Source of the DNA: JBGOTP01 sp041476545
Lineage (GTDB): Bacteria > Acidobacteriota > Vicinamibacteria > Vicinamibacterales > CAVVIG01
DNA length: 10,571 nt
Assembly: GCA_041476545.1 (NCBI GenBank)
Contig: JBGOTP010000169.1
Location: 1-10,571, forward strand
Direction of reading: 5' to 3'
Under the pieces are notes generated by a model. It was not told where the DNA came from. It did not search any database and was given only the letters and a program-made list of their open reading frames with translations. The position numbers and the translations under genes were made by a program. Numbering within the stretch: the stretch's first letter is position 1; every line of letters starts with the position of its first letter. Below are positions 1 through 6,491 of this stretch, piece by piece.

Positions 1-309
1 CGCTCGGCGCCGACTATGTCGGCCCCATCAGCGCCCTCATCATCGGTCTGCTCGTCGTCGTGTGCGTCTCGTACTGGCAGACCATCGCCGCCTATCCGGG
101 CGGCGGCGGATCGTACACGGTCGCGCGGCGGCCCTCATCAGGCGCAGAACGTCCTCATCAACGCCCTTGGGGCATCGGCGACCGGGATCACGCTCGGCGT
201 CGTGCTCATCGCGAAGTTTGCCGATGGCGCGTGGGTGATGACGCTTCTGATTCCGTTCCTGCTGACGATGTTCGTCGCCGTGAAGCGTTACGACCGCTCG
301 ACGCGCTGA
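1..309 (+). pseudogene. APC-type amino-acid permease remnant, internally deleted and frameshifted, 5' end outside the window
   Basis: Two pieces of one permease lie in different frames. In the frame starting at base 3, bases 3 to ~128 encode a transmembrane stretch and then SYWQTIAAYPGGGGSYTVAR, which matches the early Gly-rich motif of APC-superfamily permeases (usually followed by an ENLG-like sequence). From about base 130 the match moves to the frame starting at base 1: QNVLINALGASATGITLG, then KFADGAWVMTLLIPFLLTMF, the last transmembrane part of the same family, ending at a TGA at 307-309. In intact relatives these pieces are separated by roughly 300 residues, so about 1 kb of coding sequence appears lost, with the junction near 123-145. 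The soluble C-terminal region found in many relatives is also absent: the frame stops soon after VKRYDRSTR, 10 nt from the convergent neighbour's stop. Family match and frame change are visible; the size of the loss is from memory of the family. An assembly error would look the same. Confidence 0.75.
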
Positions 310-319
310 CGCTTTCTGC

Positions 320-1210
320 TTATTGCCCAGGCTGGCCGAGCGAGCGAAGCTTTTCCACCACCTCGTCGTAGGAAACCTTTTCCTTCAGGCTGGCATACGA
401 ACCCGGAAAGAAGACGAGCTTGAGTTCCGCGCTGTCTTCGCCGGCCTGACTGATGACGACGGCGGCGCGCTGATCCCGGGACAGGCGGGTGTTATCGATC
501 ATGGGAAAGTCGAAATAGCTCACATGAAACGTCAGGCGCCGGACGATCGCCGATTCCTGCGGCGTCCGCACGCCGAGTTCGACTGTGAGCTCCTGGTTCT
601 TCGTGTCGATCCCCGTCACCGAGATCATGAATTCTCTTTCGGTTTTCTCGAGGGTCAGTTTCTCTGACTCGAGTTCCAGACCGCCGGGGCTCGCCTTGAA
701 CTTGTCGAAATCCACTGAGCGGCTGAACTGTCGTCCGACCTGTTCGAGCAGCACCATCTGACGGCTCGTGATCTCACGGGCCACGCGGTTCAGCCGGGCC
801 AGGTAGGCCTTTCTCTCGGCCTCTGGCGTCGCCGGAAGATTGAGCTGGCGATCCAGGTGCGCGAAGAGCGGTTTCAGATTCAGGGATTCGTGAAAATTGT
901 AGGCGAGCATCTCCAGGTTCAGCATCTTCGATTCGAGTCCCGAGGCTTCGGGCCGAAGCAGGAACGGCTGAATGATGGAGAGAAACATGTCCTTGCGCAG
1001 GCCGCTTTCCGCCTGTTCTCGCCCGCTCATCAACTGCGTGTAGACGCGCTCGTTCGTTTCAGTCGTTTCGCGCGATCGAAGGGCATTGGACGTGTAATAT
1101 CCGAGCAGGCCGACGGCGAGCGCCGTGAGCAAGCCGTTGATGGGACGAAGGACGATGTCTACTTTGTCCCAGAGGTCTTTCTGTTTCTCGGGCTTCGTTT
1201 CATCAGGCAT
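320..1210 (-). CDS. Hypothetical single-pass membrane protein
   Basis: I do not recognise the family of this 296-residue protein. A charged N-terminus (about 15 of the first 22 residues are polar) is followed by one hydrophobic segment at about residues 23-41 (INGLLTALAVGLLGYY), probably a membrane anchor rather than a cleaved signal. Residues ~45-170 are rich in Arg, Glu and Leu and look largely helical, including a segment with LNLEMLAYNFHESLNL. Residues ~185-270 look beta-rich (ELTVELGVRTPQES, TFHVSYFDFP), and the end is helical again. The ATG lies 2 nt after the stop of the secreted protein gene 1213-1542. With no strong Shine-Dalgarno of its own, it is probably translationally coupled to that gene. 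Its stop is 10 nt from the convergent permease remnant. It may act with the small secreted protein at the envelope; that is inference from operon structure only. Confidence 0.85.
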   Translation of the reverse strand: MPDETKPEKQKDLWDKVDIVLRPINGLLTALAVGLLGYYTSNALRSRETTETNERVYTQLMSGREQAESGLRKDMFLSIIQPFLLRPEASGLESKMLNLEMLAYNFHESLNLKPLFAHLDRQLNLPATPEAERKAYLARLNRVAREITSRQMVLLEQVGRQFSRSVDFDKFKASPGGLELESEKLTLEKTEREFMISVTGIDTKNQELTVELGVRTPQESAIVRRLTFHVSYFDFPMIDNTRLSRDQRAAVVISQAGEDSAELKLVFFPGSYASLKEKVSYDEVVEKLRSLGQPGQ

Positions 1211-1212
1211 GC

Positions 1213-1542
1213 CTATTTTCTCTTCAGCGTGTACTTGGCGTCCACCTTCTCCAGCATCAAGTCGTACTGAACGGCGCCGTCATACGAGGTGATGTCGAAG
1301 GTCGGCGCCTGGCCCTGATAGGCGAGCTTCAGCGTGCACTTCCCCTTGTCCGCCACGAAGAGCGAGTACGCGCCATAGGCGTCGGTCTGCGCGGTGACGG
1401 TGTTGCTGCCGCATGTAACGTCGACCTTCACGTCCTTCGCAATCGGCTTTCCGCCTTCGGTAATGCTGCCGGTGATTTTTCCAGCGACAGCCGGCGTGGT
1501 GCACGACAGAACCACCAGCGCAACGAGGCATGCTCTCTTCAC
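1213..1542 (-). CDS. Small secreted protein with carboxypeptidase-regulatory-like (prealbumin-like) domain
   Basis: This is 109 residues from a GTG start chosen because AGGAGG lies 8 nt upstream (1551-1556). A longer in-frame ATG at 1596 would put 18 polar residues ahead of the signal peptide, and it ignores that ribosome binding site. Residues 1-20 are a Sec signal (KR, hydrophobic core, then AVA) with likely cleavage before GKITG. A lipobox reading at Cys14 (VLSC) is possible but weaker. The mature part starts GKITGSITEGGKPIAKDVKV and contains TDAYGAYSLFV, the pattern of CarboxypepD_reg/prealbumin-like beta-sandwich domains that sit in the periplasm or on larger surface proteins. Here the domain stands alone. 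Cys44 and Cys69 could form a disulfide. It is first in a two-gene unit, 2 nt ahead of 320-1210. The domain call is moderately sure; no substrate can be named. Confidence 0.85.
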   Translation of the reverse strand: MKRACLVALVVLSCTTPAVAGKITGSITEGGKPIAKDVKVDVTCGSNTVTAQTDAYGAYSLFVADKGKCTLKLAYQGQAPTFDITSYDGAVQYDLMLEKVDAKYTLKRK

Positions 1543-2227
1543 GTCCGGCACCTCCTGGGTCACAATCTTATTCCTTTCCTGAGCGCGCTGCGCCATGGGC
1601 GATCCCGAGGCGCTGGGTCAGTTCCCGGGGCGGGCCTGCTGCCGGCGAACGAGACCACTCGGGGCCTCGCCGCCACGAATGTCGCGCGGAAAAATGCGCG
1701 CACCGGCCTGAGCTGACGATCCCCGCGTCGATTCAGCTGGTCCCACGGCCGGTCGTCGGAACTAGGCACGCCGGTGGTCATTCGAACGGTGGGGTGACAA
1801 ACGCCGATCGACGCGGCGTGGCCCCGTGTGGACACGTCCGCCGGCGCGAACCGAGCGCCCGTCCGGGTCCCTCGTCGCGGCCAACGTGGGAGGCGGGCGT
1901 CCGGCTCACACGACAGCGCGGCTGCAGCCTCTGGCACGGCGGCGGTCACGGCCGAACGCGCAATGATCGTCGAGGTCATCCGGATGCGATCCCGCGGATA
2001 TGACCGCCCTCCGAGTTACCCGTTGACCGCCGCTAGGATCGGTAGCGTACGAGGCGGAAGACGCGCTGTCCGCCCCCCTTTGCTCAGTTGTTGTTCCGTT
2101 GGCCGCGACGAGAAACCCGGGCGGGCGCGGCGCAACACGCCATGGCAAGTGACCCACACCGATCCCGATGAGCTGATCGGGCAGCGGCGCAGCCGAGGCT
2201 AACTCCGACAGGCACGACAGGACTGAA
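1543..2227. other. Long intergenic region (685 nt) with no supported gene
   Basis: Open frames exist on both strands, but their translations are Arg/Pro/Gly-rich without any hydrophobic core, domain pattern or signal peptide, as expected from stop-poor GC-rich DNA. None has a good ribosome binding site. Apart from the RBS at 1551-1556, small inverted repeats are visible at 1684-1699 (GCGC around an A-rich loop), 2031-2047 (CGCTA/TAGCG) and 2164-2181 (CCCGAT/ATCGGG, 6-nt loop). None has a following T-tract, so none is a clear terminator. The region must contain the promoter for the 1542-320 unit, but I see no convincing -35/-10 pair. No tRNA or recognisable ncRNA was seen. Confidence 0.6.
1551..1556 (-). 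promoter_or_regulatory. Ribosome binding site (AGGAGG) fixing the GTG start of 1213-1542
   Basis: The minus strand reads AGGAGG followed by 8 nt and then GTGAAGAGA, a near-ideal Shine-Dalgarno and spacing. This supports the start at 1542 over the ATG at 1596. Confidence 0.75.
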
Positions 2228-4306
2228 TTAGCCGCCCCAGCTCAGATTCGAGATGAGGTCGCCCAGCCGCTCCCCGGCGGCGGCGACATCCTTGCTCACA
2301 GCGTCGGCGTGAGCGCGTGACGACTGGATCTGATCCTCCTGTTTGGACAGCTGATCGAGATATCGCCTGCGCAGCTGCTGCTCTTCGCGCGTATCGTGCA
2401 GAGCCTTGATGTTCTCGCGCAGCCGTTCTTGATCTCGAAAGAACCCATCGATCGCGGCATTTGTGACGCCGATGTCCGACTGAAGCGCGGCGATCTGCTC
2501 CTGGACCTCGACGATCCGGCCGAGCGTGTCACGAACGGCCTGCGGGGTTTCCTTCCCCGCGAACATCGCGAGCTGGTTGCGACGCAGCGAGTTCAGCGCC
2601 ACCTGTGTCTGTCGAGCGATCACTTCACCAACTGGCAGCGTGATCTCCTGGCTGGCCTCGAGGTTCAGCCGGAATCGATAGAACCCACCGGTCGTCTCCC
2701 ACGGCTCAACGCCCTTCAGCGTCCGATCGTTCACGCGAGGATGCTCCACGACCAGCGTCTTTTTTCCGCCCTTGTTGCGGATCTCATACGTCGTCGTGAC
2801 GACCGACTCCGTGAAGAGCACGGCGATGCCATGGCTCACGGTGAGTCGGGTGGTCGTCTCGGGCCGATTCTGAAGCTTGCTCGCGATCTGCACATCGTGA
2901 TCGACGCCGTAGCTGACGAGGCTCTTCTCGCCGCGCGACAGGTAGTTGAGCACCGCCTCGCCGGCATACCGGCCGCTCTCGAAGAACGTGACCGGCCCCG
3001 GCTCGAACGGAATGTCGGTGGCATTCTGGATCTCGGCGCCGATCCGCGGATTGCCGCGATCGGCCCGGGCGTTGAAAATCGACAGGCGCTCGACGTTCAG
3101 CGTCTTCTGGAGAAACGGCAGAAGCGCGCTCTGGCGGCTCGCCAACTGCACCGGGAAGGGGAACGTGTACTCGAAGAAGTCCTCAACTTGTGTCGCATCC
3201 GGCAGGCTCTCGGCCTGCACGCGGGCAGCGGATTGCACGCCCGCGATTGGTGCCGCTCCGGTCACTGTCACGCTTTCCGCCATCGGTCCGACGCCGGCGC
3301 CTCTGCCGGTGCCGCCACCGCTTCCTGCGCCCCCGCGACCACCGGCGGCGAAGGTCGTCCCCTGCGGTGCATTCGCGCGCCCGAGACCGCCGTCCTGCGC
3401 GGTCCTGACGGCCGCCTCGTACTGCCGCGGCGCCGCGACTTGCGCTCCTGGCACGCCGACCGTTGCGCGGTTGGTGTACAGCGGCTCGTACAGATTCATG
3501 ATGAACGAGACCGGCGATCCCGAGAGCAGCGACACCTCGACGTTGTTCCACGATTCACCCGTGGGATTGTCGATCTGCGCCCACCCTTGGATGCGGCTCT
3601 CTCGATCGCCGAGGTCCACGCGATAGCTCGTCTTCCACAGGGGAAACTGCTGCAGATAGGCCACTCGAATGGGTCCGGCCGCCGGCACCGGATAGATACT
3701 GACCTCGCGGGTCACGTCCTGACGCCCTTGGGCGAGCACATCAAGGTACGCCTTCAGTTGATCGCGCAGCCGCGGGTCCACGAATTCGACCGACCGGACA
3801 TCACTCAACCAGACGGTCTGCAGCGATCCGTCCCGCACCTGCACCGTGAGGCGGTAATCGCTCGTCGAGGTCTGCGCGACGACGCGGTCGGTCCTCTGCA
3901 CCGCGGCGAGCACCCCCTGCAGCGTCGTCGTGCCCATGGACAGCCGAATCGCGGCACCCTTCACCTGCGTGAGGAAGTCGCCGAGCCCGGTATCCCTGGC
4001 GGCCAGGTCGAACGGAAAGCGCCCAAGCATCCGGCTCGAGGGAACACCGGCCGTATAGCCAACCGAGTACAAGGCGCCACTGTCCGGATTCCAGGCCGAG
4101 AACGATTTCAGCACGTCGTTCATGTCTTCGGGATGAAACGTGAGACTGAGCGGCGCGGTGAGCTGACCGCTCCGAACGATGTAGGCCATCCCGTTCTTGT
4201 AGAGGAGGACGCGCGCGATCGGCAGCGGCTGTTGCGCGATCACCAGTTGAGTGCCGAGCAACAGAGACACGACAAGCAGGACACTTTTCAGCATGGTCTT
4301 CCGCAT
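2228..4306 (-). CDS. Exported DUF4139 domain protein with C-terminal coiled coil
   Basis: This is 692 residues from the ATG at 4306, which has GGGAGGG just upstream (4310-4316); upstream in-frame codons do not look like protein. Residues 1-24 are a signal peptide (MRKTMLKS, hydrophobic core, then VIAQQ). The DUF4139 core is clear: LWKTSYRVDL (~223-232), GWAQIDNPTGESWNNVEVSL (241-260) and LLSGSPVSF followed by YEPLY (~260-277). This WK.SYR / N.TG..W / SG.P.SF pattern defines the family. Residues ~320-345 are an unusual Gly-rich stretch, followed by ESVTVTGAAPIAG (344-356), which resembles a motif common in Oar-like TonB receptors. The fold resumes at EDFFEYTFPFPVQLASRQS (375-393). Residues ~590-685 are rich in Glu, Gln and Arg and predicted coiled coil. 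DUF4139 proteins are periplasmic or surface proteins of unknown biochemical role. The gene follows the ADCK-like kinase by 55 nt and is probably co-transcribed with it. Confidence 0.92.
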   Translation of the reverse strand: MRKTMLKSVLLVVSLLLGTQLVIAQQPLPIARVLLYKNGMAYIVRSGQLTAPLSLTFHPEDMNDVLKSFSAWNPDSGALYSVGYTAGVPSSRMLGRFPFDLAARDTGLGDFLTQVKGAAIRLSMGTTTLQGVLAAVQRTDRVVAQTSTSDYRLTVQVRDGSLQTVWLSDVRSVEFVDPRLRDQLKAYLDVLAQGRQDVTREVSIYPVPAAGPIRVAYLQQFPLWKTSYRVDLGDRESRIQGWAQIDNPTGESWNNVEVSLLSGSPVSFIMNLYEPLYTNRATVGVPGAQVAAPRQYEAAVRTAQDGGLGRANAPQGTTFAAGGRGGAGSGGGTGRGAGVGPMAESVTVTGAAPIAGVQSAARVQAESLPDATQVEDFFEYTFPFPVQLASRQSALLPFLQKTLNVERLSIFNARADRGNPRIGAEIQNATDIPFEPGPVTFFESGRYAGEAVLNYLSRGEKSLVSYGVDHDVQIASKLQNRPETTTRLTVSHGIAVLFTESVVTTTYEIRNKGGKKTLVVEHPRVNDRTLKGVEPWETTGGFYRFRLNLEASQEITLPVGEVIARQTQVALNSLRRNQLAMFAGKETPQAVRDTLGRIVEVQEQIAALQSDIGVTNAAIDGFFRDQERLRENIKALHDTREEQQLRRRYLDQLSKQEDQIQSSRAHADAVSKDVAAAGERLGDLISNLSWGG

Positions 4307-4361
4307 GGTCCCTCCCGGGTCCTTCCTCAGAAACAACCGTGGCGATGTGACGACTCTCTCG

Positions 4362-5429
4362 CTATTGGGACGTCGCGGCGGCCTGGAAGGCCGGGAGGTA
4401 CTTTCTGACGATCTGACTCGTGAAGACCCGAGCACCCAACCGGTGCAGGGTCTGGTAGAGCCCCATTTCGGCGCGTGCCATGAAGATGAACTCCGTCATC
4501 ACGCCCCTGGCACGCAGCAGATTTTGTGATTCCCGCAGGTAGTCCCGCAGAAACGCGGCGTCACTGAAATCGAAGGGCTGTTGCTGGTTCTTCGGCTCCG
4601 ATGGGTACACCTTGCGGTAGAAATGATCCGCGAAGTCGATGAGCGCCCGGCGGGTCGCCGTTGGCAACGTCCTGGTGCCTGGCGCGCGCTGTTGCTCGAG
4701 CAGGCGTTTGAAGTCCGGGGAGTCCGTCCTGCCGGGATAGAGCCAGACGGTCCGCAAGTACGCGACCGCCTCCGGCCGAAGGTACTTCACGCAGCCAAAG
4801 TCCACGAGTCCGATGCCGGCATCGTCAGTGAAGAGGTAGTTGCCCCAGTGCGGATCGGCGTGGAGCGCCTCGACCTTCAACACCTGAAAGTGGAACAACT
4901 CGAAGAGATGCGCGGCGAGCTGGTCCCGCAGTTTCTGCGACGGACGCCTCGCGAGGAACGCCCCCAAATGCCGGCCCGGCAACCGTGACATCGTCAGCAC
5001 CTTGTCCGAGGAGTACTCGCGGTAGACGTGAGGAACGGTGACGAACGGCAAGGGCGCGAGGCGCCGTTCGAAGAACTCGATATTGCCGGCCTCCCGCTCG
5101 TAGTCGGTTTCCGCGACGATCTGTTCCTGTATTTCGTCGATGGCGGCCTTCGGAACATGTCGCGACAACTGCGCGGGCTTCGAGGCGGCGCGAAACAACT
5201 TGAAATCGTTGTCGATCGCCTGGGCGATGCCGGGATACTGCACCTTGACGGCCACCGGCGTTCCGTCACGAGTGACGGCGTGATGCACCTGGCCAAGGGA
5301 TGCGGCCGCGAAGGGCTCAGGCGCGAAGCTCTTGAAGATCTCCTCGGGATCGCGCCCGAGACTTCCCTTGATGGTGCTACACGCCCCGCAGAGCACCGAA
5401 AAGATGCCGACCAGGATCCTCGTCCTCAC
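4362..5429 (-). CDS. ADCK/AarF/UbiB-family atypical kinase with export-signal-like N-terminus
   Basis: This is 355 residues from a GTG start with AAGGAG 6 nt upstream; an ATG at 5459 is in frame but lacks such a site. ADCK motifs are in order: Ala-rich loop AAASLGQVHHA (41-51), VAVKVQYPGI with Lys62, ETDYEREAGN (107-116), catalytic loop HADPHWGNYLF (190-200, Pro of the usual HPGN replaced by Trp), and LVDFG (208-212). All expected catalytic residues are present. The family normally has ~100 extra N-terminal residues carrying the KxGQ motif that folds over the active site. Here the kinase begins almost directly after RTRILVGIFSVLCGACSTI, which reads as a lipoprotein or Sec signal. No out-of-frame copy of the missing region is visible upstream. 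The family acts in quinone biosynthesis and lipid-related processes using ATP in the cytoplasm, so an exported kinase would be odd. The gene leads the DUF4139 gene. Family assignment is firm; localisation is uncertain. Confidence 0.9.
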   Translation of the reverse strand: MRTRILVGIFSVLCGACSTIKGSLGRDPEEIFKSFAPEPFAAASLGQVHHAVTRDGTPVAVKVQYPGIAQAIDNDFKLFRAASKPAQLSRHVPKAAIDEIQEQIVAETDYEREAGNIEFFERRLAPLPFVTVPHVYREYSSDKVLTMSRLPGRHLGAFLARRPSQKLRDQLAAHLFELFHFQVLKVEALHADPHWGNYLFTDDAGIGLVDFGCVKYLRPEAVAYLRTVWLYPGRTDSPDFKRLLEQQRAPGTRTLPTATRRALIDFADHFYRKVYPSEPKNQQQPFDFSDAAFLRDYLRESQNLLRARGVMTEFIFMARAEMGLYQTLHRLGARVFTSQIVRKYLPAFQAAATSQ

Positions 5430-5435
5430 AACCCG

Positions 5436-5441
5436 CTCCTT
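5436..5441 (-). promoter_or_regulatory. Ribosome binding site (AAGGAG) supporting the GTG start of the ADCK kinase
   Basis: AAGGAG on the minus strand is followed by 6 nt and GTGAGGACG. It selects the start at 5429, giving an N-terminus of two Arg residues and a hydrophobic core ending in CGAC, rather than the longer polar extension from 5459. Confidence 0.6.
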
Positions 5442-5505
5442 CTCTCGACACGCGCTCAATCACTGAATACCACTGCTCTGTTAGAGCGGAGTTCGCTGCG
5501 ATGTA

Positions 5506-5634
5506 GCGAGCGGAGATGACGGAGATAACGGCTTTACACGGAGGAACGAAGCAACGGAGGATTTCTTGGTACAGATCGAACTCCGTTTCTTCGTTTCTCC
5601 GTGTTGAACCGTTCGCTCCGCCTCCTCCGTTGTC
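5506..5634. repeat. Large imperfect palindrome (inverted repeat, 55-nt arms around a 19-nt loop)
   Basis: The inner arms 5529-5560 and 5580-5611 pair at 26 of 32 positions by hand alignment (for example ACACGGAGGAACGAAG against CTTCGTTTCTCCGTGT). The outer arms 5506-5528 and 5612-5634 add 15 of 23. The arms are built on repeated CGGAG units with a different base texture from the neighbouring genes. It lies between the stop of the ABC permease (5688) and the start of the ADCK gene. Transcribed, it would form a long hairpin about 77 nt after the permease stop. There is no following T-run, so a classical intrinsic terminator is unlikely. A dispersed REP- or MITE-like intergenic element, or an mRNA-end stabiliser, fits better. 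No target-site duplication could be assigned. Confidence 0.75.
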
Positions 5635-5687
5635 TACCCTGTAGTGAAATCAGCAGTAGCGGCCCAGCCGCGGCAATCGCAGCACGT

Positions 5688-6491
5688 TCAGCTCGGTGCC
5701 GCGAGGTCGCGCCGCGGGAATACGACGAGCGCCCACACCATCGACATCGCGATGACTCCGGCCAGAACGACGAAATCGACCGGGGCGGCCGCGCCCGTCA
5801 GCACCACCTTCGGCTTCAGGTAGTGAAACAGCGAGTAGGGCTGAACGAACTCCGCGTCCGGCCAGAGGGATCCGAGGATCTCGAGGAAGTACATGACCAC
5901 GACGACCCCAAGCGTGACGCCAAGCGCCGGCGCGAACCGGTCGAAGGAGACCGACGCGGCGAGCGCAATGGCCGCGATCGCACCAAACAGGAGAACGCCG
6001 TTCAGCCAGAGGAGCGGCAGGTTCCTGAGCCCGAGTTGGCCGATGACGCCCTCAAACGCCGATCCGATCACACCGCCGGCGAGCAGCGCCGCCATGGTGA
6101 CGCCGACAAAACCGAACGACGCAGCGAGGAGCGTCAGGTAGAAATGACGCCGGGACACTGGCCGCGCCAGGGCGACCTCGAGCGTTCCACGCTGCCGCTC
6201 GCCCGCGATGGCGGCCGCGGAAAAGCCGACCGCGAACACCGATGTCAGGCTGATGGCGATCGGATGAATGATGCCGAGCGCGATCGAGCCAGGCAGGCTG
6301 AAGATGTCGCCGTTGCCAAACTTCGCAAACTGCTCCGGGAGGATCCCGCTCTCCATGAGCGTCTGGAACTGGGACCCGTACTGGGCGTAGATGATCGGCA
6401 TCAGGAGGCCCCAGATGAGCAGCGCAGTCGAGACCACGCCAAGCTTGAGCCGCTGCGAGCGCCACGCGTGCCGAAACAGTGGCCCGTTCAT
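5688..6491 (-). CDS. ABC-2 type transporter permease
   Basis: This is 267 residues from the ATG at 6491, which overlaps the ATPase stop in an ATGA arrangement; in-frame sequence further upstream only shadows the ATPase gene. There are about six hydrophobic segments (roughly residues 18-36, 72-96, 118-145, 158-181, 186-209, 237-258), consistent with an ABC-2 membrane subunit. Between the second and third segments lies GERQRGTLEVALARPVSRR (97-115), the conserved cytoplasmic loop of this family (ERE.GTLE..L..PVSR) that contacts the ATPase. The first periplasmic loop (~37-70) is larger than the others. It would dimerise in the inner membrane and pair with two copies of the ATPase from 6488-7381 to export a substrate, possibly a drug, lipid or peptide. 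The substrate cannot be told from sequence. Nothing appears truncated. Confidence 0.93.
   Translation of the reverse strand: MNGPLFRHAWRSQRLKLGVVSTALLIWGLLMPIIYAQYGSQFQTLMESGILPEQFAKFGNGDIFSLPGSIALGIIHPIAISLTSVFAVGFSAAAIAGERQRGTLEVALARPVSRRHFYLTLLAASFGFVGVTMAALLAGGVIGSAFEGVIGQLGLRNLPLLWLNGVLLFGAIAAIALAASVSFDRFAPALGVTLGVVVVMYFLEILGSLWPDAEFVQPYSLFHYLKPKVVLTGAAAPVDFVVLAGVIAMSMVWALVVFPRRDLAAPS

Noticed and set aside
2164..2181. CCCGAT/ATCGGG hairpin about 47 nt past the DUF4139 stop as a terminator
   Set aside because: The stem is only 6 bp and there is no T-run on either strand, so it is not distinguishable from chance.
1530..2202. Possible small genes on either strand in the 1543-2227 gap
   Set aside because: The translations are rich in Arg, Pro and Gly, start without ribosome binding sites, and one overlaps the signal peptide of the secreted protein.
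2396..4408. A 670-codon open frame on the plus strand opposite the DUF4139 gene
   Set aside because: Its translation is Arg/His/Leu-rich without signal peptide, helices or domain motifs. It mirrors the real gene's codons, as GC-rich antisense frames do.
4307..4435. N-terminal extension of the DUF4139 protein by 43 codons
   Set aside because: It would bury the signal peptide, overlaps the kinase 3' end, and the ATG at 4306 has a GGGAGGG site directly upstream.
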